Part shown: positions 34,149 through 41,868 of the stretch, in pieces
Layout of the letters: each line of letters opens with the position of its first letter
Position numbering within the stretch: the first letter of the stretch is position 1
Source: an uncultured Bacteroidales bacterium
GTDB taxonomy: Bacteria; Bacteroidota; Bacteroidia; Bacteroidales; Paludibacteraceae
DNA length: 47,212 nucleotides
NCBI GenBank assembly: GCA_946059305.1
Contig: CAMGMU010000008.1
Coordinates: 1 to 47,212, forward strand
Reading direction: 5' to 3'
Notes under the pieces: model-generated
Database searches by the model: none
What the model saw: only the letters and a program-made list of their open reading frames with translations
What the model was told of the DNA's origin: nothing
Program-made: the position numbers and the translations under genes

Positions 34149-35345
34149 TTATTTCTTGTTATTAACGAGATCCTTGATTCCTGCAAGGTCGAAGCCCAAT
34201 GAGAAGCGGAGGGTGTTATCGAGCGGGTTGGTAGCAGCCGTAGCGATAACGTAAGCCACGTCGAGCGTAACGATAGAGAGGTGGAAGCCAGCACCGATGG
34301 TTACATAGCGGCGGTTGCCTTTCCATCTGTTCTCATGCGAGTAGCCAACGCGACCGAAGAACTTGCGGTCATACGAATACTCAAGACCAACGCCATATTG
34401 GAGCTCGCGCAATTCTTCTTTGAAACCACCGGGAGCGTCAGCAAACGACTGATACCATCCTTGAGGAGAGGAGAGGTTGTAATACCAGTTTTTGAGCGCT
34501 TGACCTTCGAGCGGAGTGCCATTTTCATCTACTGCATACTTAGAGCCCTTGCTTGCCGGAACGAGGTATTTATTTACATCGGCATTGATAGAGAGGCGGT
34601 TGTAGTTGTCAAACGCGAGCTCATAAGAAGCACCCAAGCGGAGGTTAGCCGGGATGAACGATGAGGTGTTGTTTTGGTCATAGGAAATCTTACCACCGAG
34701 GTTGGAGATGTTCAGACCGAGTGCGAAATACGAGGTTCCCATGGGGAGCTCAAACGGCTGACGATAGTAGAGAGCTACGTCGGCTGCCATTGTCCAACCC
34801 GGGTACATCTCCATCGAGCTGCCGGTGTTACCTGCGTTTACACCATTATTCATGTCCGAATAGAGGAAGCGCATTGCTACTGCCATCGACACATATTCGT
34901 GGAGCTTACGCGAGTAGGAGAGGTCAATCGCCCACTCGTTGGGAGCGGCTTTTGCGAGAGGGTCACCCTCGAAATTCGTGAGCTGCACCTCACCAAGTGA
35001 GAAATACGTAAACGACATACCGATAGCACCTGCACGCTCAGAGATATTGTAATAACCAGCGATATATGCAAGGTCAATATCGTTTACGAGTTTGGTGAGC
35101 CAAGGGGTGTAGTTGGCGGTTATTCCACCATGGCTTTCCATAAACGCGTACTTGGCGGGATTCCAATGCTGCGAATTCAAATCGGGCGTTGTGGCTGCAC
35201 CTACATCACCAAGACCGCCTGCATGTGCATCTGGAGCGATGGAGAGCGAGGGCATCGCGGTGATAATCGGGTTCATTACTTCTTCTGCCATTGCAGGCAT
35301 TGCCATCAATGCGATGGACATTAATGTTACAAATACTTTTTTCAT
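34149..35345 (-). CDS. porV: Type IX secretion system outer-membrane protein PorV (LptO)
   Basis: PorV is a 14-strand FadL-like barrel that shuttles cargo with C-terminal sorting domains from the T9SS translocon to the PorU sortase. The 398-residue protein has a signal peptide (MKKVFVTLMSIALMAMPAMA), then the family N-terminus MPSLSIAPDAHAGGLGDVGAAT and SQHWNPAKYAFME, and barrel strands to the end (VGYSHENRWKGNRRYVTIGAGFHL). It follows porU by 67 nt; the two products form the attachment complex. Confidence 0.93.
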   Translation of the reverse strand: MKKVFVTLMSIALMAMPAMAEEVMNPIITAMPSLSIAPDAHAGGLGDVGAATTPDLNSQHWNPAKYAFMESHGGITANYTPWLTKLVNDIDLAYIAGYYNISERAGAIGMSFTYFSLGEVQLTNFEGDPLAKAAPNEWAIDLSYSRKLHEYVSMAVAMRFLYSDMNNGVNAGNTGSSMEMYPGWTMAADVALYYRQPFELPMGTSYFALGLNISNLGGKISYDQNNTSSFIPANLRLGASYELAFDNYNRLSINADVNKYLVPASKGSKYAVDENGTPLEGQALKNWYYNLSSPQGWYQSFADAPGGFKEELRELQYGVGLEYSYDRKFFGRVGYSHENRWKGNRRYVTIGAGFHLSIVTLDVAYVIATAATNPLDNTLRFSLGFDLAGIKDLVNNKK

Positions 35346-35412
35346 ATTATAAATGTTATTCGAAGTTTAACATGAGGAAAATTATACCATAGGCAATTCT
35401 GATTTAGTAATG

Positions 35413-38400
35413 TTATTTTGTTATGATAATTTTTCCGGATTTGGAGCAAGTCTTGGTAGAAGAAGAGCTGAGCTGAATGTTGTAAATATATACTCCAGCA
35501 GGCACGGGTGATTCCGTGATATTCCATCGGATGGTCTCTTCACCTCGTTGGTCCTGCTCGTATAGCAATCGACCCGCTACATCGTAGATGCGGATGGTGG
35601 CGTTCATGATTACATCTGGGCGGTCGTGCTCGAAAATGAAGTCAATCCATTTCCCCTCTGCATTGCTTGCTGGAGCGATGAAGAGGCTTGTAATGCTGGG
35701 ATCGAATCCTTTCACCACCTCAAAGTCGAGGGTTGTGCTCGAAGAGTTGTTGAGCAAATCCCATGCGCGGAAGAAGAGTTGATGAGGACCTTCTTTGAGT
35801 TCCGCCATCTGGTAGGTAACGATACCCTGCTGATAACTGTTGTTGACTGACGAATAGTAGTCGTTGAGTATATACGTCTCTGACGGCTTGCCATCTACGA
35901 TGAGCAGGAGGTCGTGTCCGATTCCGCTGCCTACTGTATTGATGCCGTGCTCGTCAGCAATATCGGCATATAGATAAGGCGTTTCGCACACTTTACCGCC
36001 ATTCTGGAAAGCGTGACTGCCCAAATACAGCTGAATATCAGGTCCTTGCTGGTCGAATATTTCCACTACAGAACTGCCGCCTACTACGAAGTCGTGGAAA
36101 TGTCCTACGCCTTCTTCGTGCGTGATGCTGTCAAGCGCATAATACACGATGCGTCCGTTGTCGAAATTATAGCGGATATCTTTGGGCACCATAAACGTGT
36201 ATGTAAATCGGCCATTGGTGATGGTCGTTTCGCCCTGAAAGAGCACGTTGGGGTAGTCGTTGTAGGTATATTTTTTCTTTTCCGACTCGTCGGGTTGGTC
36301 GTTGTCAAGGGTGGTGATCCGCTGCATTTTGTCGTAAATGCAGATATGCAATTTTCCATTGAACCAGGTAGCCGTATCGCCTTCTTCAGACTGTATGAAG
36401 CCTTCCACTTGCGCGACGTCCAAAGCGTGTAGCGTATCGGAGATAGCTGAAGTGACCACTTGATACTCGGTTGGGAAATGGAGCGAAGTGGCGGGATCTC
36501 CTATCAAGATATACGCCATCTTGTTTTCGTCAGAACCGCAGGCATTCTTCCCCAATCTGACGGCATCGCCAATGCGGTTGTGATAGCCGAAGGGGGTAGC
36601 GTGATCAAAGAGTGCATCGCAGATGTTTTTATTGAGCACGGCATTTTGGTTGGCATACACGGTTCGGCATGCCGCACAAACAGCAATTGCGCCTCCATTG
36701 GGATTGAGTACTGCCTCCTCTGCTGCTGATACTTTGCCGGCATCAAAATGACCGAAACTGCAAGAAGCAAAAATCCAAAAAGCGGGATTGGAATTCTGCA
36801 TGGCTCGAATACCAGCAATGGTTACAAGCCCCTCTGACGATGCATTATTATATCCTGAATGGCCGCAATAATCAAAGAGGAGTGCACCCTGATTGAGGAG
36901 GTTGTTCATTCGTGCTTCTGCCAGCGGATAGGATTCGCCCGAAGCATTCACCTCTTGCGTATATGCATCGAGATAAATTTTATTCGTAATATAATCCGGA
37001 TTGGCCGTTCTTACGGCTTCGCCTGCCAAATCCGAGCATGAAGTATGCAGATTGCTATCGCCATCATCGGCCAAGAAAATGAGTTGATTCTTCCATTTTC
37101 CTTTGCTCTCGCCTTTGATTTGCCGAATCAGTTTATCTACCACTGCGGTAGCTTGATCGATAGAATTGATGGGCAGACGACCTACACCGATATCCATACG
37201 TCCGTTTACGTCTATTTCTCCCTCATTGTCATCGAGAAAAGCGAAATAGTCGTCAGTGGCGTATGCGTGCACTTCATGGATTGAATTGGTGGCTTGATAG
37301 GTGAGCAGCCAGTTTTTGCCGCCTAATCCCTTGAGCAGATTGCGGTTGTCAAAGCTGCCATCACCGAATAGGCAGAGGTAACGAGGCTGCTGAATAGTGC
37401 CTCCTGAACGAAGCGCACGATCGTAAAGCATCTTCATCAGCCAGCGATAAGCAGTTGCGTCGGGAGTGCCTGAAGAAAACTCGTTATATACTTGCATATC
37501 GGTCACTACAGCCGTTGTCATGTTGTCATATTGGGCATGAGCTGCTGCTAATCGTTCGGCTTCTGCTGCAAACGCTTCGGGAGTGATAATTACATAGTCA
37601 ATATCCTGAAGTGCATGCAGATTCTGATTGCTGATTTTGTCCAGCATTTTGGGCTTCTTGCAGATGGCCGTATGGGGATCAAGAGCGATATACTCGTGCA
37701 CTTCTGTATTGAGCGCCAACGTTCGGAGTGTGTTGGTAGAAGCATCAAAAACGGTGGTAAGTCGTTTGCAGTCAGCAGGATCAGTTACGTCCCATATCTC
37801 GGTTGTTGCGGTAGCATTACTGATGGTAAAGCATACGGGAAGGGAGGTAGCATAGTTGATAGGGCTGCGGAATGCGAGGACATTACCTGCCTCCATTCGG
37901 AGCGAACAAGTGGCATTGAGTTCGATATAATTGAGAAAACCGAGTGCGGTGGCATTGCGATTCGTAAATCGAATAGCGATGTCTTTGCGGCTTTCGGCCG
38001 TTGGCGTAAGCTCTTTATTAGAACTTACCGATTTGGCTCTTTCGTAAAATTCGCTTGTGGAGATTGAGCCGATGTGCATGACGGACGTATCTCCATCCAT
38101 AGAGATGGTAAACGTAGATTGATCCGAGGAATAGGCCGCCAAATTGATGAACCATCGGAAAGCGTTTTCCTCAGTAATGAGGTTGCTGAATGTGAACTGA
38201 AAATTCTTGGTGGTGTCAGGTGCAAACTGCTCGCCATAAAACTCACGTCCACCTCCGGCTTCGCCTGTGCGGTCAATCAGATTGATATAATCGTTTTCGT
38301 GAAGTCGATAATCGGTGTAAGTTGTCACTTCCGTATAAGTGATTGCCTGAGTGGGGCTCTCTGTAGGAATCTCCAGAGTAGGACCTTGTCCGGAGCTGAG

Positions 38401-38808
38401 GAAATAATAGCCGTAATCCGAATAGGGGTTACGTGTATGCAGGAATCGAGAGCCGTTGTACGACCATGTAATAGGGCCTTGCGCATAGAATATCAGTCGG
38501 TCTCCACTGTTGAACACGCCATCAGCACCCTTATCCAAATAGATTGGTACAATAGGCAGGTCATCGTGTTTGCTTTTCTGGAAATCTTGCGGGAGCATGC
38601 CGCCACCATAGCCGTAGATACGTACAGAAGCCGGGTCAAGACCAAGCGACTTGATTTCGTCAAATGTAATGGTATGCAATCCTGATTCGGATACGCGAAG
38701 TTTGACAAATGTACCCGATGAGAGAACGGATGAGGATACGTAGGTATGACTCGCCAACATATATGTGGCGAGCAAACAAACGGCCATACAACTCATCAGT
38801 TTCTTCAT
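35413..38808 (-). CDS. porU: Type IX secretion sortase PorU (peptidase C25)
   Basis: PorU is the gingipain-like cell-surface sortase that cleaves sorting domains from T9SS cargo and attaches the mature proteins to anionic lipopolysaccharide. The 1131-residue protein has a signal peptide, an N-terminal beta-rich region with GYGGGMLPQDF, and a C25 caspase-like domain (about 405-760) with catalytic H650 in YCGHSGYNN and C683 in FASCSFGHFD. The C-terminus carries its own sorting-like beta-sandwich (NATIRIYDVAGRLLY...AGVYIYNIQL). It lies 37 nt after the FAH-like gene and upstream of porV. Confidence 0.94.
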   Translation of the reverse strand: MKKLMSCMAVCLLATYMLASHTYVSSSVLSSGTFVKLRVSESGLHTITFDEIKSLGLDPASVRIYGYGGGMLPQDFQKSKHDDLPIVPIYLDKGADGVFNSGDRLIFYAQGPITWSYNGSRFLHTRNPYSDYGYYFLSSGQGPTLEIPTESPTQAITYTEVTTYTDYRLHENDYINLIDRTGEAGGGREFYGEQFAPDTTKNFQFTFSNLITEENAFRWFINLAAYSSDQSTFTISMDGDTSVMHIGSISTSEFYERAKSVSSNKELTPTAESRKDIAIRFTNRNATALGFLNYIELNATCSLRMEAGNVLAFRSPINYATSLPVCFTISNATATTEIWDVTDPADCKRLTTVFDASTNTLRTLALNTEVHEYIALDPHTAICKKPKMLDKISNQNLHALQDIDYVIITPEAFAAEAERLAAAHAQYDNMTTAVVTDMQVYNEFSSGTPDATAYRWLMKMLYDRALRSGGTIQQPRYLCLFGDGSFDNRNLLKGLGGKNWLLTYQATNSIHEVHAYATDDYFAFLDDNEGEIDVNGRMDIGVGRLPINSIDQATAVVDKLIRQIKGESKGKWKNQLIFLADDGDSNLHTSCSDLAGEAVRTANPDYITNKIYLDAYTQEVNASGESYPLAEARMNNLLNQGALLFDYCGHSGYNNASSEGLVTIAGIRAMQNSNPAFWIFASCSFGHFDAGKVSAAEEAVLNPNGGAIAVCAACRTVYANQNAVLNKNICDALFDHATPFGYHNRIGDAVRLGKNACGSDENKMAYILIGDPATSLHFPTEYQVVTSAISDTLHALDVAQVEGFIQSEEGDTATWFNGKLHICIYDKMQRITTLDNDQPDESEKKKYTYNDYPNVLFQGETTITNGRFTYTFMVPKDIRYNFDNGRIVYYALDSITHEEGVGHFHDFVVGGSSVVEIFDQQGPDIQLYLGSHAFQNGGKVCETPYLYADIADEHGINTVGSGIGHDLLLIVDGKPSETYILNDYYSSVNNSYQQGIVTYQMAELKEGPHQLFFRAWDLLNNSSSTTLDFEVVKGFDPSITSLFIAPASNAEGKWIDFIFEHDRPDVIMNATIRIYDVAGRLLYEQDQRGEETIRWNITESPVPAGVYIYNIQLSSSSTKTCSKSGKIIITK

Positions 38809-38845
38809 TGGATGCGTTTTAATTAATTTATTTTACAATAGTCGT

Positions 38846-39511
38846 TTACTTGATTTTACAATACAAATTATCGCGTGCCGCTTCCGCATATTCTTCCGGA
38901 ATCTGTTCAGCTTGAATGGTTGCGGTAATGCACTGCTCCATCTTCGGATAAAAGGGCGTTTGGCGGGTAGTGAGAAAGAGCATATCCCCCTGACGGATGG
39001 TCATCACGCGACTGACAGCTGCAAGGGCTTCAGCTATGGGCAGTTCTGCCAAACGAATATGCTTTTCTTCTCCCTCAAGGAAGAAGCGGAAGTTGCATTC
39101 GGAGCCATCTTCCGGAAAGAATCGGAAGGTGCATCCGTCATCCTCTTTTGTGAGGGGCAGGAACGTACCCACGGGGAGCGAACCGTCAGCCGCCACGGCA
39201 GCTGTCCAGCTATGCCCTTCTTTTCGTGATTGGGTGAGCATGCCTTCGTCTTCTATATGCAAACCTGCAGCTATCGCATCGATATAACGATATGCAAAGC
39301 GTGGACTGATATTCTTGCCGAGCTTGCTGATGCGCATCACTACACACGGATGGGCTGCCAAGCAAAGCGTTTTTTCGGGCACAAAAAACGGCTTTTTGTT
39401 TACGAGCAATGCTGAGTCACCTTTAAGAAGAAACTCCTGCTCATCCAATCGGTTGCCCGATTGCTCTTCAGCCGAAATACCAGACAGATATGTGAAGCCC
39501 ATTATTTTCAT
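38846..39511 (-). CDS. Degenerate fumarylacetoacetate hydrolase-like protein (probable pseudoenzyme)
   Basis: The 221-residue protein follows the FAH-family layout: GDSALLVNKKPFFVPEK, VVMRISKLGKNISPRFAYRYIDAI and RQGDMLFLTTRQTP correspond to the family's xPxxxxKNxxPFxIP, LVxRIxRLGKxIxxxFAxxYYD and xxGDLIFTGTPxGV blocks. The metal ligands and catalytic residues seem lost: the E-x-E site is HPCVV, the following D site is HIEDEG, the Lys region is SWTAAVAADG and TGTP is TTRQ. It is first in the porU-porV-ispF unit behind a good promoter and keeps an intact frame, so it is probably expressed with a non-catalytic role. Identification is by eye. Confidence 0.65.
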   Translation of the reverse strand: MKIMGFTYLSGISAEEQSGNRLDEQEFLLKGDSALLVNKKPFFVPEKTLCLAAHPCVVMRISKLGKNISPRFAYRYIDAIAAGLHIEDEGMLTQSRKEGHSWTAAVAADGSLPVGTFLPLTKEDDGCTFRFFPEDGSECNFRFFLEGEEKHIRLAELPIAEALAAVSRVMTIRQGDMLFLTTRQTPFYPKMEQCITATIQAEQIPEEYAEAARDNLYCKIK

Positions 39512-39560
39512 AAGCCGTCAGACATGTTTATTTTCTGCACTTTACCTGCAAATTAAGTCG

Positions 39561-39592
39561 CAAAGGTAAGACATTTTTTTGAATTATGCAAA
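39561..39592 (-). promoter_or_regulatory. Promoter of FAH-like-porU-porV-ispF unit
   Basis: Minus-strand TACCTTTG (39561-39568) and TTTG (39589-39592) with a 20-nt spacer. No other promoter of this type is clear until sufE, so it may drive the whole seven-gene run. Confidence 0.78.
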
Positions 39593-39640
39593 TAAAAGCC
39601 TAAAAAAGCGGTAAAAATCCGAATAAAAGTGCATTTTTTT

Positions 39641-39741
39641 CCTCGCATGAGCGCGCGCACGTACCTATTTACTTATGCGTGCGCGTTGCGCGCGAGGCAC
39701 CAATCCCTTTTCCCCTTGCCTTAACGGGCAAGAGAAAAAGG
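39641..39741. other. Two large hairpins downstream of der
   Basis: The first (39641-39697) has an outer CCTCGC/GCGAGG stem and inner CGCGCACG/CGTGCGCG stem. The second (39705-39741) has an imperfect 15-bp stem CCTTTTCC-CTTGCC/GGGCAAG-GAAAAAGG around TTAAC. Neither has a clear U-run. They probably end leftward der transcription or protect its 3' end. The interval 39593-39825 otherwise holds no gene. Confidence 0.5.
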
Positions 39742-39825
39742 CATTGTGAGCAAGAAGACTAAGCTTTGTTTAGGCATCTTGCATGTGTGCATCATGCCCC
39801 CATTATCAAATCTTTTCTGCCCTGT

Positions 39826-41166
39826 TTATTTCGGACGGATGAAGATATTGATTGGCGAGCCGGTAAACTCCCACCATTCTCGGAGTTTGTTTTCCAAGAA
39901 TCGCTTGTAAGGGTCCTTTACGTATTGCGGCAGGTTGGCGAAGAATACAAACGTAGGCACTTGCGTGTTGGACAATTGCGTGCAATACTTGATTTTGATG
40001 TACTTACCCTTGGTAGCTGGTGGCGGGTAGTTCTCAATCAGCGGCAAGAAGAGCTCGTTGAGTTTGGCTGTAGGAATCTTCCGCTGCTTGTTTTCATACA
40101 CCTGAAGTGCCGTCTCCATCACTCTGAAAATACGCTGCTTAGTAGTTGCAGAAGTGAAAATGATGGGGAAATCGCGGAAAGGTGCAAGGCGACCTCGGAT
40201 GGACTCCTCAAACTGCTTGATGTCAGCTGTGGTTTTGCTTTCAATCAAGTCCCATTTGTTGACGCAAACAACGAGTCCTTTCTTGTTTTTCTGAATGATG
40301 GAGAAAATCGACATGTCTTGTGCCGACATGCCCATAAACATATTTCGCTCGTCGAAGCAGCGTGTGGCATCGATCATCAGAATGCAGACGTCGGCATTTT
40401 CGATAGCGCGTATAGAGCGAACAACAGAGTAATATTCAAGATCCTCCGTCACTTTCGCTTTCTTGCGGATACCGGCTGTATCAACGAGGTAGAAGTCTTT
40501 TCCGAACTTATTGTATCGGGTGTAAATAGAGTCTCGCGTAGTGCCTGCAATATCAGTCACCACCGTTCGTTCCTCTCCGATAAGCGCATTCAGCAGCGAG
40601 GATTTGCCAGCATTCGGACGCCCAACAATGGCGAATCGTGGCAATTCTTCCTCCGGCTCATCGGTCTTATTGGGGTCGAACTTAGAGATAATCTCATCGA
40701 GCAGTTCGCCCGTTCCGAGACCATTGACTGCAGAGAGAATAAACGGCTCGCCAAGGCCGAGTTTGTAAAATTCAGCCGCTCCATATTGCTCGTCAAACGT
40801 ATCCACTTTGTTGACGGCAAGGATGGTGGGTTTCTTAGCTTGACGCAACAGATGTGCCACTTCGGCATCAAACTGTGTGACGCCCTCGTTGACATCTACC
40901 ACGAGCAGCACAACGTCTGCTTCTTGGATAGCGAGGTTAACTTGACGATTGATTTCGCCCTCGAAGATGTCTTCAGAGTTGACAACCCAACCGCCTGTGT
41001 CAATCACAGAAAAATCTTTTCCATTCCATTCCGAACGGCCATACTGGCGGTCACGTGTGGTGCCCGCTTCGCTGCTTACAATTGCCCGCCTTGTTTTCGT
41101 AAGACGGTTGAAAAGGGTCGATTTCCCAACATTAGGACGACCCACGATGGCTAAAATGTTTGCCAT
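39826..41166 (-). CDS. der: Ribosome biogenesis GTPase Der (EngA)
   Basis: This tandem-GTPase needed for 50S assembly has 446 residues with two G domains: first G1 GRPNVGKS (9-16) with DTGGW and NKVD, second G1 GRPNAGKS (182-189) with DTAGI and NKWD, then a KH-like C-terminal domain. All motifs are intact. A 462-aa open frame lies antisense across the whole gene and is a shadow. Its promoter is not of the clear TAnnTTTG type. Confidence 0.97.
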   Translation of the reverse strand: MANILAIVGRPNVGKSTLFNRLTKTRRAIVSSEAGTTRDRQYGRSEWNGKDFSVIDTGGWVVNSEDIFEGEINRQVNLAIQEADVVLLVVDVNEGVTQFDAEVAHLLRQAKKPTILAVNKVDTFDEQYGAAEFYKLGLGEPFILSAVNGLGTGELLDEIISKFDPNKTDEPEEELPRFAIVGRPNAGKSSLLNALIGEERTVVTDIAGTTRDSIYTRYNKFGKDFYLVDTAGIRKKAKVTEDLEYYSVVRSIRAIENADVCILMIDATRCFDERNMFMGMSAQDMSIFSIIQKNKKGLVVCVNKWDLIESKTTADIKQFEESIRGRLAPFRDFPIIFTSATTKQRIFRVMETALQVYENKQRKIPTAKLNELFLPLIENYPPPATKGKYIKIKYCTQLSNTQVPTFVFFANLPQYVKDPYKRFLENKLREWWEFTGSPINIFIRPK

Positions 41167-41250
41167 AAAATACTGTTTTTTTTAAGTTAATTACATCCAA
41201 GCCGATGGATGCCCGTAAGAGGGCCCATGTGACTTACTAAAAATAACTGA

Positions 41251-41820
41251 TTACTGGCAGCCGCCACAGCTTCCGCAGTTACCTTCACCACAGTTGCCGC
41301 CTCCGCAACCACCACAACCTCCGCATCCGCCTTCATGGCGCAATGCTTTGAGTTCACCTTCGGTTACGTCGCGCACTTCCAGAATCTTACCGATGAAATG
41401 CAGGTCCTCGCCTGCGTATGGATGGTTGAGATCGATGGTTACTTTGTCGTCCGTAATCTCTATCACTTGCGCTTTTACGATTTGTCCATCGGTTGTGTTC
41501 ATCGGAACGATAGCCCCTACCTGTACGCGCTCGTTGTCAAATACGCCATCGATGCAGAAGAGCTTTTTATCGAGCTCCAGCACCCCTCTTTCGTCGTATT
41601 CGCCATACGCATCCTCCTTAGCAATCACGAAATCGAATGCATCGCCAGCGTCTTTGCCTTCGAGGTTGTCTTCAAATTTCTGAAGCATCATGCCGATGCC
41701 ATGGCAATACACGAGAGGCGTTTCGGCAGTCATGCGCTCCATCAGTTCTTCTTTCCCGGCTTCTTCGCCATCAATGTAAAGTTCGTATTCGAGCTTTACT
41801 ACTTTGTTTGTTTGAATCAT
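41251..41820 (-). CDS. slyD: FKBP-type peptidyl-prolyl isomerase SlyD
   Basis: SlyD couples proline isomerase and chaperone activities with metal binding. The 189-residue protein starts MIQTNKVVKLEYELYIDG, contains the FKBP block VYCHGIGMMLQKFEDNLEGKDAGD and insert-in-flap region, and ends with a Gly/Cys-rich tail (from about 163, GGCGGCGGCGGGN...) with seven to eight cysteines, a likely nickel or zinc store. The 5' leader contains a run of four TTTG repeats (41833-41847). Confidence 0.93.
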   Translation of the reverse strand: MIQTNKVVKLEYELYIDGEEAGKEELMERMTAETPLVYCHGIGMMLQKFEDNLEGKDAGDAFDFVIAKEDAYGEYDERGVLELDKKLFCIDGVFDNERVQVGAIVPMNTTDGQIVKAQVIEITDDKVTIDLNHPYAGEDLHFIGKILEVRDVTEGELKALRHEGGCGGCGGCGGGNCGEGNCGSCGGCQ

Positions 41821-41868
41821 ATATGTATGTTATTTGTTTGTTTGTTTAAAAATGTGCAGGCAAACAGC

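Noticed and set aside
39766..41154. 462-residue open frame antisense to der
   Set aside because: It lies wholly opposite an intact, highly conserved GTPase gene; its composition is that of a reverse-strand shadow and it has no promoter or recognisable domain.
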